From Utricularia gibba (lineage: Eukaryota > Streptophyta > Magnoliopsida > Lamiales > Lentibulariaceae): 64,000 nt of DNA. Position 1 is the first letter of the stretch. Each line of letters starts with the position of its first letter. The position numbers and the translations under genes were made by a program. Positions 24,408 through 36,885 of the stretch are shown piece after piece. The notes beneath the pieces were generated by a model. That model searched no databases and was not told where the DNA came from. It saw only the letters and a program-made list of their open reading frames with translations. Location: the NCBI GenBank assembly GCA_002189035.1, contig NEEC01000027.1:434001-498000 (forward strand). The letters are read 5' to 3'.

Positions 24408-25242
24408 ATGATTTTCTTGGCATGGTCTTCCCGCCCATCTCATCAGGAGCAAACGGCGTGTGTTAAGTAAATGCCCCTTCCCCTTCACCTCTTGGCGCGC
24501 TTCTTCTGATACATTTCACGGTTTCATTATCAGGTCCACTGGTTTCAAGTTCAACTATGATGATAAATTTCGCGGTCGTACAGCCAAATCAAGTTCCAAT
24601 CTTCAGCAAGACCAGGAATTATCAGAAAGTGGCTTTGTCGTCAATCATGCCTGCACGTTAGTTGGTTCTGGTGTAGAAACCTTTGAGAAAGGTAAAAGTG
24701 CTCTTCAGACCTGGAGGTAAGAAGGAGATCATCAAATCGTAAATTGCATTGCTGTTTTTACTGCATTCAATTGGTAACTTTTTCAGGCATTTTACTCTGA
24801 ACTGGGCATTTGTTGATCCCCAAACACCCATTCAGAAGGGTTCAAACTTCTGCGTTTGTTTCAAAGCGTTGTTCCCATGGGTTCTGATGCCCTTACAAGT
24901 TGCATATGTTGATGAATCGAAGAACATCAATGGGAATGTGGCCTCTTTTGGTTTTGGTTCTGGAACTCTTCAAGGGCACATGCTGGTAATGTCTTAAACT
25001 GAAAGTTGCTTTTACCTAAATGCTGGCTGTCATTTACATGTCATTACATGCAGGCAGGAGAAGAGCGCTTCTCAGTGTCAATGGACGAGAAGAGCAATGT
25101 CTGGTATGAAATACTTTCCTTCTCCAAGCCTGCAAATTTCCTTTCATTCATCTGCTATCCTTATGTGCTTCTGATGCAAAAGCATTTTGCCCGACGATCA
25201 TCGCTGCTAATGCATAATCATTTATCAGAGAAGTTAAAGTAG
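24408..25242 (+). CDS. DUF1990 family protein (UPF0548, At2g17695-like)
   Basis: Conserved protein of unknown biochemical role; the domain is also found in bacteria. Exons: 24408-24466, 24534-24716, 24787-24985, 25054-25242, giving 209 residues with agreeing phases. Recognised by MIFLAWSSRPSHQEQ, the motif VNHACTLVGSGVETFEKGKSAL, the block NWAFVDPQTPIQKG, the block YVDESKN...GFGSGTLQGH and the C-terminal region EILSFSKPANFLS with YPYVLLMQKHFARRS. The ATG at 24408 matches the start of the Arabidopsis relative. The frame stays open upstream to an ATG at 24255, which would add 51 residues. No signal peptide is seen with the short start. Confidence 0.92.
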
Positions 25243-25443
25243 GACCCTTGTGTTTTGCTGTATTGAATCTGCTTTTTGAATAATGCTCATTGAATGAGAA
25301 ATCTAGGCATCATGACAACCAGAAAAACGGGGTAGAAATTGATTCAGTATTTACACAGCTTTGTTTTTTCATCTGCTACAAGAGAGATCAAGGGAGTTGA
25401 TTTGTGGTGAATCTTTCATGAATTGAGATCACCTCGCTGCATG

Positions 25444-28022
25444 CTAATCTCCATCTCCATTTTTGGAAGATCTGTGCTGTTGAATGACTAAAACAGAACC
25501 ACTGATATCAAAGTCTGAAGAAGCTAAATAGTCCCCGACTTTGCCAAGCTCTGGGCATTCTTCCCAATCACTCATTCCAGTGGTTAGTGAATTGCATCCT
25601 GATCCCTTCCCAACTACAAACATTGAATATGTGTCCACCATATCTCGCAGAGCAATCGCTGTTTCTCCCCCATTCTCGACATGCTTCTCTATGTATCCTA
25701 CCTGACCTGATGTCACATACCTATAACATGTGATGATGATTGTTAGACAGTCAGCAATTCGTTAGCTTTTATCTGAAATAACAAGGCACGAGCTTAGGCT
25801 TACCTATTGAAAAAGTCAGACATTGCCTTGTTATCCATGTCATTTTCGGGCTCACGGTTTGATAAGGCCAGTAGCACATCCTTATCCTGATAAGCTACAT
25901 CAATTCCAATGTTTTCCAGTTTTTTCGATGCATGGAGGAACCTTATGACTGTAAGGTTTACATGGTGATGCATCCCCAGACGTTTGCTGAGCCCCAGTGC
26001 TTCACGATCATCTGGTCCACCAAAAAACAACATGGCCACATGCTGTAGTGATCCAGAATTGGACATGAGTGATGCTCCGGCAGTGAGCCCTCGGTCCACA
26101 AGAATGGCAACGGAGCACTTGGCTTGCCGAAGAACTTTCTGGTTTGTAATCCTTATTCCTTCCTTGCCACTCTCCAGCTTTCCATCGATTCTTTGATGCT
26201 TGTGGAAAGGTAATATGATGAAGGATGTTCTTGAATCCTCTGCAAATTCGCATATACCGGAATACATTCTTGCAAATGGAGCCACAACTTTAGATTGGCG
26301 AATATTGACCCCAGTTTCAAATGCAAAGATATCTACCGCTTCATTGATTTCCACCTCATCATTCCCACCATAATCATCATCATCATCACTGAGTTCATCT
26401 TCTTCCTTCTGGTGGTAGAGTAGGTTTATCTTGTTTTTCTCTGGAAGCTCAATTAGGTGCATCAGATGGGGAGTGATGGCGATAGATTCAGATGTGAAAG
26501 TTGCAACAAGGCCTAACATTGTTGCCAGTGGACGAGGATTATGCACACAAGTCAGCAGTTTCATTTCACTCTCTGGTGACTGAAATTCAAAAGCTACATG
26601 CAGGTAGCCAAGGATGTCGCTTTCACTTTTGACCACAGAGGCGATTATCGGTCCCCAGATCAAGGAGTTGACTACAACTGCAGCCACCATCAAATTGTAG
26701 AACAACTGACTGGACATAACCTGCATCAAGGATTTAGTTTTCAGATCAGCAGCTGTGTTCGCAGGTCAAACCAAAGAAATGACACCTACTTTATCCTCAA
26801 GAACTAATGTGAGAGCAAGCAAGTCAACATGGCCCTTCAAGTTCATAAGGAATGCAAGCAGCACCCCTTCATTCAGAGGGATTTTAAGGTGAAAGCAAGC
26901 AGCCAGTGTGCCAGTTACTTTCCCCCCAATGCTCAGAAGAATAAGAATGGCAACGATTGCAAAGCCACGGAGACTGCTCATGAATGTCACATCTGCCTTG
27001 AAGCCACTGTACCCGAAGTATATAGGAAGCACAAAGTTATGAACTATGTATGTCAGTTTTGTCAAGAGAGTGCGACCAGTTTTGCCACCTCTAGGGAACA
27101 TAGCACCGATGAGGAAACAAGCAATAATGCTGTTGAATCCCATTGTCTCAAGAGACATGGCAGCAACAAATAAGATTGCCAAAAGAACAAAAAGCTCAGT
27201 GTTCTTGAGGTACTTTTGATTTCTATTCCTCCTATTCAACCAACTCGCTACATATCTGTTGGCAAAAACAACTGCAATAACAATAACAAAGTAAACAACT
27301 CCCAGGAAAAACCAGGTTGAAAATGAATCTTCTCTCCTGTTTCTCGACGTTACAATCAACAAAAGGGCAGCATAGCCGTCACTCAACAATGAGGAAGATA
27401 TAGCGAGCCTGCCCAGATCTGTGCTTGCGAACTTGAGATCATGAGCCAGACGGACAACGAAAGGGGAGGCTGTGTTTGATAATATTACAGCTAAAGTCAA
27501 CGCCATCATGAAGGGAGAACCATGTGCTCCAATCTCTTGATATATGAAAGAAGTAGCAGCTAACGCAAAAATGGTACAAACTAAGCAGCTCCCGCCGGCA
27601 ATGACGCCTGCGACATACAGATTGCGCCTTAGATACGGTATATCCGTCTCAAGCCCGATCAGGAACATTATGATCATCCTAGCATACAGTACCATCGTCT
27701 CGTAGTATTCAGTTGAGTTATAGAAGAAAAAAGTTTTCACACTGTCTATGTGTGATAAACACGAAGGCCCAAGCACGAATCCCGACTGCACCAACATTGC
27801 AGCAAACGACATCAATCACAATCAGAACCAGAGGAACAGAGAAATAACGGTGAGTTTTGATGACGTACTTACGAGAATTTGCGCAAGGGGTGCGGGTTGA
27901 CCCAACGGCTTCAGCAGAAGCTGGAAGAAATGCGAAATAACCAGAAGACAGGAAACCTGGGTGCCCATCGCGAGGATGGGGTTGAAGAACTCCCCTTTCC
28001 CAAAACACTCACCATAATCCAT
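25444..28022 (-). CDS. CHX: Cation/H+ antiporter of the CHX family
   Basis: Monovalent cation:proton antiporter (CPA2 class) of endomembranes or plasma membrane. Four exons: 27873-28022, 26790-27785, 25804-26720, 25444-25720, in agreeing phase, giving 779 residues. The N-terminal Na+/H+ exchanger domain (about residues 20-420) has 11-12 hydrophobic segments, including LLKPLGQPAPLAQIL-SGFVLGPS, MFLIGLETDI, SDGYAALLLIV and LNLKGH-type LMNLKGHVDLLAL. The cytosolic tail (about 440-779) holds two USP-like regions, an acidic stretch (DELSDDDDDYGG) and SGQVGYIEKHVENGGETAIAL. The best match I can suggest is the CHX28-like group, by exon count and the short N-terminus; this is tentative. No frameshift. 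Confidence 0.94.
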
Positions 28023-28499
28023 CCCAATCGAATTCTACAATCTTCTACACCGCATTCCGTTCATGCATCCCTAGATTCCTCCGCCTCATGCATGAACTCC
28101 TTCTATATCCAGAATTTCCAGACGGTGAAAATGGTGAAAGAATGTAGCAGGTTCAACTTCATTCCATATCAACCCCGGCAGAATGATGGACCTCCGCCTC
28201 AAACGGATAAAGATATTTTTTTACAGATTTTATCAATAATAAATACATTAATATTATTTTTTATCAATATTTTAAAAATCACATATATTTTTATGAAACA
28301 TAAATAATTTTTGCACCAATAAAATAGACACTAAATTTACACATATTCAATAATATCTCCAATATTTTGCAAATGAATTTCTGAAATACAAACATTTTGC
28401 AGATAAAATTCCAAACACATGTATTTGACCAAATTTATCGCATATAAGCTTACTGTGACATTACCAGGAGAAAATGCATATACCAGCAGAAGAAGGAGG
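28023..28499. other. Intergenic region between CHX promoter and the IST1-like 3' end
   Basis: Contains the CHX leader and promoter on the left. The AT-rich middle (about 28205-28440) holds a short imperfect inverted arrangement around 28375-28430 (AAATACAAAC.. / ..TGTATTTG). No gene is seen. Confidence 0.55.
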
Positions 28500-30329
28500 T
28501 CACCAGTATTTGGGATCTTTCTTGTGATGCTTTAATGCCTCAAAACGGGCAGCAAGATCCTCATAGTCGGGCAATCTGGGATGAACACGATGCCCACGAG
28601 CTTCATGAGCTGGTGGAGATAGATCAGCAGCACTGTCTTCCCCATCGTAGGACTGGTCAGGCCTTGTTGGTGGAACATTGTAGCTGTGCCTTCTATTAAA
28701 CTTACTAGTTTCTTGGACCTCATCTTCGTCTTCGCAGTCTGATTCATCGAATTTGATGTCTGTGTTTGCCTTTCGGCAACTGTAGCTCTGTCTTCTGTAG
28801 ATTTTCCCACTGTCCTGGTTGTCATCTTGAGAAGCCCTGGTGCTATCTATCTTTGTCGTACTGTTCCTCCAGTCATCGGAATGGTTGCCGGTGGAATTGT
28901 GAGAAGAGCTGTATGTGGGGGCTTGGTTAAGGCTATTGGTGTAAGAAGCAGGCATCTGTTTCTCTATGTCAGCAAGGAAGGCAGCGGCCTCAGCAGCAGC
29001 CAAGGCTTTCTCTGCGGCAACTCCAGCAGCAGCGGCGAGGTCTTGAAAGCTACTCGTCTGGGTTTGGACCCTTTTCAATGAAATTGATCGAGGGTGAGAG
29101 ACAACGCAAAACGCATACATAATAGTAAAATGTGAAGCCAAGAAATTACCCATTTGTTGCATTGCAGAATTCAGAGTTCTGCTGCTTGGGAACTGGTTTT
29201 ATCGGCATGGTTGAAGCACTAGTAAAACTGTTTGGCCCATCCTGAAATGGAGAACATAAAATGGGACACACAGGTTTAGCAACCCCTTATCTGATCAGGA
29301 GTTTTCGTGTTCAGTGTGTGTATTGAAGAGAGGGTGAACAGAGAAATTACAATGCGTCCTTCCGGCGGTTTGAGTAACTCCGATTCGCACTCTGAGGCGT
29401 CCCATTGAACCTGATATTCATTAGCTATATCCTTCAGAACTTTCAACTTTGATTCACCAGATGGAGTCTTTATAGAGAGCTTCTCAATGAGCAAGCGATT
29501 GACACCAGCATTGGGGCGTAGATCAGTAGCTGCTGATACGAAATCATCACCATATTTCTTCTTAAAAAGATTCCTTATGGACAACAGCTCTGGTATTTCC
29601 GAACATCGTGGTCCGGCGAATAGCAAACTAGAGATCCCTTCTTTAAGATCAGGAGGGCATTCACTGTCCATAAAAGCAAGCAACATTGAAGTCCTCGAAC
29701 AAAGAAGTTGGTTAATCTTAAATGGAGTGGGAGGAAATGTTGCAAAGATAACCATGAACAACCTCTGCTTTGCAATGATAGAGAGCCGGGCCACGACCAA
29801 CTCACAGAAAAGCTCAATCAACTCATTTGCTGCCAGGATATTCTGTTCTCGCATAACATGTTCAACCTTCCCAAACACGGACAAAACAAAAGATACGATG
29901 CGGTCAGAAACGGGCAAGGAAACGAAAGATAACTCCTACAGACGCCAAGCAATGAAAACGATCGAGCGGAAAATGCCGCAATTCGTAAAACCCTAAGAAA
30001 ATTACTCGAATACGAGCAGTGGCATCCTGCCCCGACTCTAGAAGCACAGCAATGTCACGCCTCATCTGCCGAATCACCACCTCCCTTTTGTTCCGCAGCA
30101 GCTTCACTCTCGCCACCGCCATTTTCGCCATCGTTTTGCTGTGCCAGAAAAAAGGCCAAGACGTCACAAGAATCAGCCCCTATACTCCATCAACACAGAA
30201 GGCGAACAATACTAGAGGGAAAGGATCGATCGAAAGATCGATCACCCACCATTTGGAGGAACTGAAGCGCGGACGGATGAGCGAGAGACCCATTTTCACG
30301 GCCTTCCTCCAGCGGGTACCGGTGGCCAT
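28500..30329 (-). CDS. ISTL: IST1-like protein (regulator of Vps4 in ESCRT)
   Basis: ESCRT-III-associated protein that helps control the Vps4 ATPase during multivesicular body sorting. Six exons: 30250-30329, 30006-30138, 29763-29866, 29351-29663, 29150-29241, 28500-29070; phases agree, 430 residues. The Ist1 domain covers about residues 28-200: KMAVARVKLLRNKREVVIRQ, RRDIAVLLESGQDATARIRVEH, NILAANELIELFCELV, PPDLKEGISSLLFAGPRCSE and IPELLSIRNLFKKKYG. The tail is low complexity, with an Ala-rich block (AAAAGVAAEKALAAAEAAAFL) and acidic and Ser-rich parts. It ends DLAARFEALKHHKKDPKYW, a conserved tail of plant IST1-like proteins that resembles an MIT-interacting motif. The ATG at 30327-30329 reads MATGTRWRKAVKMG. 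Confidence 0.94.
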
Positions 30330-30827
30330 GTCGTCCCGTTACTCGCAGAGAGAGAAAACTCAAGCGTAGTGTCCGGGCGTAGCGGGCGATTCAAATACAA
30401 TACAATTGAAGAAAAAATGATAAAAAATAAAAATAAAAAAGCGCAACGGCTGGAACGTAATTAATGCAAGTCTCCGACCAAGGGAATCTTCCCGCCCCTA
30501 ACGGCTAGCTCCATAGGCCTCATCAGGATCGAACGTTGTAGTGCAGCAGTATCACAAGTGTTTCTTTTCCTCTTTTTCGAGTTGTTAAATATAGTGGTTG
30601 GCAATACACACAACCCGAAAGGAACTACTTCATGTAGCCCATAGCTTCTGCTCTCTTTCTTGAAATCATCATGGTCAATGTGATTTCCAAATCCTTTTAC
30701 AATGACGCACCTGATCTTTTTTTCTAGTTTGTGTGCCAAATGGATGGGGCGTGATTGAACAAGGGTGGTGGTATCAGAGAGTCTGGTATATGAATGCACA
30801 AAGCTAGTAGCACATCCAGCGCCCGGA
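30330..30827. other. Intergenic region, IST1-like promoter / GRIP 3' end
   Basis: Promoter of the IST1-like gene on the left; 3' untranslated sequence of GRIP on the right. An A-rich run occurs near 30411-30440. No gene is seen. Confidence 0.6.
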
Positions 30828-33800
30828 TTAGGTGGAGGTTGCGGCGGAGTAAGCTTGTTGGCACTTCTGCATCTGTGGATGGGGAACAGAGATGCAATGT
30901 GAGGAAGGGAAAACCGGCAAGGTGAATAAAGACAGGGCTACCTCGTCTGGGCTGAACTGAAGAAGCATGGCGATAACAGGTAGCAGTCGCTCTACTTCAC
31001 CTACGAATTTCCAAGGCAAATGCTTTCAGTGGCTGAAAGGGGTGTCCAGTGACTGTGTTTTCCGAGTTGCAAGGCAGAAAATGCAAATCACCTGTTTCCA
31101 GAAGCTTCAAGACAACGTTCTTAAGATATGTTAGGTCCACTCCCTCCCTCTTTTGTGCTCTTTCCGCATTTCGAAGCTCCTCTTTCAACATGGCCTCCTG
31201 CAAGAAGTATCCGTTACTGAACCAGGGATGGTGGCAAAGTCTCATGTTACGGAACTCAACGCATTTTGTGCAATATTTGTAGGATTTCTACTTCTATGCA
31301 AGATTTTCTGACACAAACTGCAGTCATACTCTCGTATCTCCCCTGAATAAAATGCCCGGTAAAAGAGTCATGTCCATCAACGGATAAGATGGTCCAAAAC
31401 CATATGTTGAAGACGTTTGAGTGAAACATTTTTTGCATCTTACAGACGAATCTACGGTAAACTTGATATGAAAGGTAGAAAAGTACCTGCTGCTTATGAA
31501 GACGATTTTCATGCTCAAGTTCCTCAATTTCTTCCTGCAAATAAAAGTATCAATATATCAGAATGGTTTCTTGAGCAGTTTAAATGGGGTCAGCCCTATG
31601 CAAACCTAATGAAAAAAAAAAAAAGGAAGAGAATTTTATCCATCACATACTTGAAGTGCAAGAATATGCCGCTGAGTTTGAGCAAGCTCTTCTTCCCTCT
31701 GAGCTTGCTGTCTAGCCAGAATCTGCAGGAAAAAATAATAATATCAGAATACTGCCACCACGAGATACCTGGAAAGGAAACGGGAAATCTGTTCATATGC
31801 ATCATTAGATTACGTAACACAAAAAAGACATACCAGTATTTGCTGCTCTGCAGCGACAGAACTAGCATTGGAAGCTTCCTGTTTTGTGAAATCTGTAACC
31901 CAAACATTGAAAAGATGTCAAAAAAACTACAAAAAGTTGGGACATTGTTGATGCTTGAAAACCCATTTGTACCTTTCTGGTCAGCCAGATACTCAGCCTG
32001 AACCAAGAACAATAAACGTGTCAAATAACACAAAAGCAGTTTAAAATTACCGAAAACCCACAATTCTATTTTATAGAGTATATAGGCAGGAACCACCTAA
32101 TTGCATACGAAATGTGAGAACTAAGGGCAGCTAAATTTGCTTAGAGAGAAAGGGCATACAGAAGGCCTTGAATCCAGTAATTGTTGCAGATTGTTATTAT
32201 CATTCCATAGTCTGGCGATTTCTTTGTCCTTCTGCTCCATCAGTGTGTCAGCAAGATCGCGCAAAGATATTTGCTCCTCCTATCAAATATTTTTCTTTGT
32301 AAGAAAGAGAAGCCTCACTCTTTCACTAAGCAAAGCCACTATATTATGCACAACCTGTAGTGTTTTACAACGTAACTTTAGCCTTTCGACTTCAGCTTGC
32401 AAATTATTATCTGGTGACTCTGAACATTTCCTTTCCAGATCTTCATATTTTGCTGAACAAATTTTAATTGAAAGTCAGATATTTTTCATTACAGCTGTTA
32501 TAAAACCAATATACAATATATGTATATTAAAAAAACTAGAAGGGCAAGGGAGGAGAAGAATACCTCGCCATGTCGCTTCCATATTTTTCTGTGCCCTGTC
32601 CCATGCTTCTTTATCTGATTGGTAGTTGGAAAGTACCGAATCCAACTTCACTTGCAAAGTTTCGACATGCTGTTCTGCTTTACTCAGGGCTGCATCCCTG
32701 AAGAACCATTTAATAGAAACATGTCAAAAACACATGGCATGTAAACTACAAGAAAAAGTAACACATAACTATCTGCGATCTGAAACTAAGAATCCAGATA
32801 TACAAATAAAGAAAATATGGATTTCACCTAGAGGAAATTTCCCTTTCAGAATTAGACTGGGCATCTCTAAGATCTTCAAAAGCTTTGTCCTTCTCTAATG
32901 ATACTAACTGTAATTCTCTTTCTGCATCCTGAGGAAGCGAAATACCCACCAAATTAATACAAAAATTATGTATCCATCACAGCTTTATGCACGTTAACAG
33001 TAATATAAGCTAAAAATTTTCAGTTTGCACAAACAGGAGAGAAAGATTCATTTCACCTTAAGAGCTTCCTCAAGAGCTTTGATTTGCTCATTGTCCCTAG
33101 CTGCAGCTAATTCTGCGTCCTTTTTAAGAAGCAGTGCATGAGCCCGGGCTTTGTACGAAGAAAATTCATTTTCAATGCTCTTTATCTGCATTAGGAGATG
33201 ATAATACAACAATAGCTACTGAGAGTCAACCATATAGAGACTTGTGGTTCAGAAAGTAAAAGTCGTAATGTTTCCCATGCAAGGGGCAGGAAGGATGAAA
33301 GGAGAAACCTTCTCATTGGCTTCCTGAAGGTCAAGATCTTTGTTATTCACAAGATGAGTTCGCTCAGTGAGTTCTGATTCCAACTGACCTAATACAAATA
33401 GAGCATGAATGCAGAGTTTACTTTGGAGTAGAAAGTGGGACTGTAAAATAGAGAACATACTTTTAAATTTTGCTGCTTCAACTTCTGCGTGTACGCGATT
33501 TCTTTCAGATATCTCAAGTTTTGACAACAAGGAGCGTGACATGGCTTCAAAATCTTCTTTTTCCTTCTCCTGGAGGTATCAATGGCAGAATATCATTAGA
33601 TCCAGCAGTCAAAAAAACACAGCTTACCTCGAAATATTTTTTTAAGGGGTTGGAAATAAGATATATTTCAACCAAACTTCCTAAAAATGCATCAACATGC
33701 AGAAAGGCTCCAACAATATAAATATATTTATGAATCAATCCTGTGATATATCAGGTATAGTGACAGATCGAGTCAAATCATACATGTTTGTTCTTTTGAT

Positions 33801-36018
33801 GGCCCAACTCTCCCTTTAAAGTCTCGATTGTGGCTTTCAACCGTGCTGCTTCACCACTTGAAGCTGCATCGATCTCAGCAATCTTGGTGTCCCTTTCAGC
33901 AATTAATGCCTATAAATAAAAACAACGTTACCATAGACTTTGAACTATGAAAATCCCAAACCATAAATTCATGATAGGCAAAGAAGAACATAGGTTACTA
34001 CAAGTAATCAGAACACGCCATATAAAAAAATAGAGGTTCTTTGCTATCCACACTCATCATTCTAAAACAAATGAGAAGGAAATAAGAAGTGCCTGAAGAG
34101 ACGATATAGTTTCAACAGCATGGTTTCTCTCGGATATAAGATCGGCAATTTGGGCCTCCAAATCCTCCACTTCCTATATAATAGAACAAGATATTACTCC
34201 AAGCCTCAACACAAGTCATAATGAATTAAACATGCGGGCATTAATAGCCTATTATACAAATCAATATGATGCATGCACAATACCTTCTCGTGCTTTGCTG
34301 AGACTTCGGAAATCGCAGTTTCCTTCTTTTCATCTGCTACCTTCAATAAACCATACGATTCTTCCAGCATCTACACACAATTTAGAAACCAGAACAAAAG
34401 ATTTGGGTTGGATAAGAAAAAAAGAAAAGCAGAAAGTATATATACTCGCTAATTGTTCCAGATGAACAAAAGCATTTATTCATCATGATATGACAGCACT
34501 TTAGCATACAATGTACAACAAATAAACAAAACACTTTTGTTTATTAAATCATGTAGTTTAAATTCTTCTACATTCTCGAAAAAAGTTGAGGCTTCTAGAA
34601 CGATGATGCACCTGATCTTTTTCTAGAAGTGATTGATGTGCTGCCTCCAGAGATTTCTCTTTAGTAGCCAAAGCACGGTGTAATTCATCAATTGCATCAG
34701 AGAGTCTGATATAAATGCTGAAGGTTACTAGCGTTCATTTTACAGTTCCTTTATTCTAGACTAAATTATAATCAAAACCTTCTCATTGAGATGAGAAAGA
34801 GAAAATTGAAGCAATATACTTGAACAACGTACTTGTTGTTGGCAGTTCGTAATTGTTGCCGCTCTACATCCATTGCTTTCAGCGCTTCATTAGCATGCTG
34901 GCGTGTACGATCCAGTTCTTGCTGCAATTCTGACAGTTGAGAAGAAGCATGTTCGGCTTTTTCACTAACTTCACGTAACTGGACCTCAATGTCATCTTTT
35001 TCCTGAAAAATTTAGTTTACTAACTGAACTAACTCAATTTACTATAAGCAGACTGGAGACACCACTTTGAATGCTGAATTCTTATAACACAAAGGGAAAG
35101 ATGTTGAACCACCCAAAAAGGACTTTATCTTCACGTAATTTACAGAATGCATGCAAAACCAAGTCAAGTAAATAACTTTTACTATTAGCAAAGGAAAAGA
35201 TGATTTTTGACAAAATGTGATGGACTTCATGGCAAGTATCATCACGTAAAAAAACCAGAAGTTCACAGGATGAGAGAACAAAAAGTTGCTTGGCGAGTTG
35301 GCAATAATGAAAAGAGATTACAAAAAATCACCCACTTTTTGAACCTCCTGTATACGCAGTTTGGCTCTCTTGTGAAGTCTATTGAACTTGGAATCAAGCT
35401 CGGAATACTTCTCATCCCGTTCTTTTATTTCTTGTTGAGCTAGACAATATAATAATATGGTAAGACAATCGACGTCAAGCATAACAAGAAGGGAAATAAG
35501 CATAATTACACGACCATATTATCACCTTCAGCAAGCCGAGCAGTAAGTTCTAATGCCCTTGTATCTACCTCTGAATGTGCAGCTTCTAGTTGCTTCACAG
35601 CCTCTTCTGCAGTTTCACGTGCTTGCCTTTCTTCAAGGAGTCGTGTTTTTAGAGATACTATTTCTCCATGAAGGACTACAACATCACCATCAGACACCGG
35701 CTCATCATGCTCCAGCACTTCCGGTTTGCTGTTCAGCTCATATTCTGAAAGATATTTCTTGAAGTTCCCATACTGAGCCTTCAAATATTCATTTTGGAAT
35801 TCAAGCTCCACCACCCTCTCTATCAGTTTATCGTTGTTGTCATTGAGAAAAAAATTTACATCAGAAGACCCATTTTCCTTGATGATTGTTTGGTCAACCG
35901 AATCCATTCCCGTGGCTTCATGGGCTCCTCCCACTTCTTGAGACATTACTGCAGACCCCAGATAGATAACTTCTTCCGTTCTGTCAAAACTTTCTTTAGC
36001 TAACTTCTCACTAAGCAT
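30828..36018 (-). CDS. GRIP: Golgin GRIP (trans-Golgi coiled-coil protein)
   Basis: Long coiled-coil tether recruited to the trans-Golgi by ARL1 through its C-terminal GRIP domain. Twenty-one coding exons: 35526-36018, 35336-35439, 34833-35002, 34612-34705, 34284-34370, 34093-34173, 33784-33909, 33461-33569, 33309-33388, 33057-33185, 32828-32928, 32564-32697, 32355-32452, 32160-32279, 31973-31997, 31834-31892, 31651-31722, 31487-31534, 31092-31197, 30942-31000, 30828-30872. All phases agree (779 residues). Nearly the whole length is heptad-rich coiled coil. The GRIP domain is NVVLKLLETGEVERLLPVIA, MLLQFSPDEMQKCQQAY, with the key Tyr after DLT. The ATG at 36018 is the first in frame after a likely 5' UTR intron acceptor; the ATG at 35946 (MSQEVGG) would give 755 residues. 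Exon 15 is only 25 nt. Intron 6 has a GC donor candidate. Confidence 0.92.
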
Positions 36019-36885
36019 TCCGTAATATACAGGAGATCTAAACTCAAGAGCAAAATTACGAGGATACAACTGACGAATGTAGATCCTTTATAAATATATA
36101 TATCAAAAACTGAATTCACAAACATCCCATGAAACTTACTATCGAGCAAAGCGAACAAAGTCAAGGACACTTCCAATCGGATTCCGATTGCGGCAAGAAC
36201 GGATCCCCAATCGCAGTACTAGCCGTTAAACGATCCAACACTACTCCGATCTAACGACTGGCGCCAGATCACTCGGCATCTGTTTCTTCCCTCCGAAACC
36301 GCCCAGATTCCGTCTTGCCATTTGACAACCGCAAACGAGCGCGCCCTTCCTGACACCATGAGCCCGCTCAGCCTAGGGGCATTTTGGGTATTCCAGGGAA
36401 TGGACGTAGACAGGAGTGTATCGTAATCGGTTAGAATGTCAAGTAGCAAAATAACAGGTTGACCATCAACATCGTGCTCACTGCTCAGTCACAGTTGCTT
36501 ATTACCAGGTTAGGTCAAAAATTCTAGTAGTAATGGACGTGGCTGATTGTGTGTAGAACATTCACTCCATTAATGGCCGATTAACACTACAAAAACAAGC
36601 CTACATATCAAGGCCACACATACAGAAACTACCCACTTTGTCTTGATTCCATGTGGACCTTCTCATCTTTCCTTCATCAGCAGGGCTATCCACATTTCAC
36701 AAAGAAGGTACAGAAGATGGTGCTGGGAGGGTAGATACCTTTGGCATTCCATCTTGATGCTCAAATGAGCAAGCTCTCTGGTCACTTGATTGCTGTTGCT
36801 CTCAGGTAGGATACAGTCTATGCCACTCTGATCAACTTCATTTTTCCGGGTATGAAGCTGGGGAGGATGGCCTGTGGTCACATCA
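36019..36885. other. GRIP promoter and leader; 3' flank of the nucleotidyltransferase gene
   Basis: The GRIP leader, probably with a 5' UTR intron (a TTTAG acceptor candidate lies just upstream of 36018), fills the left part. The right part, about 36600-36885, is 3' untranslated sequence of the next gene. The short frame at 36663-36881 looks like a 3' UTR. Confidence 0.55.
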
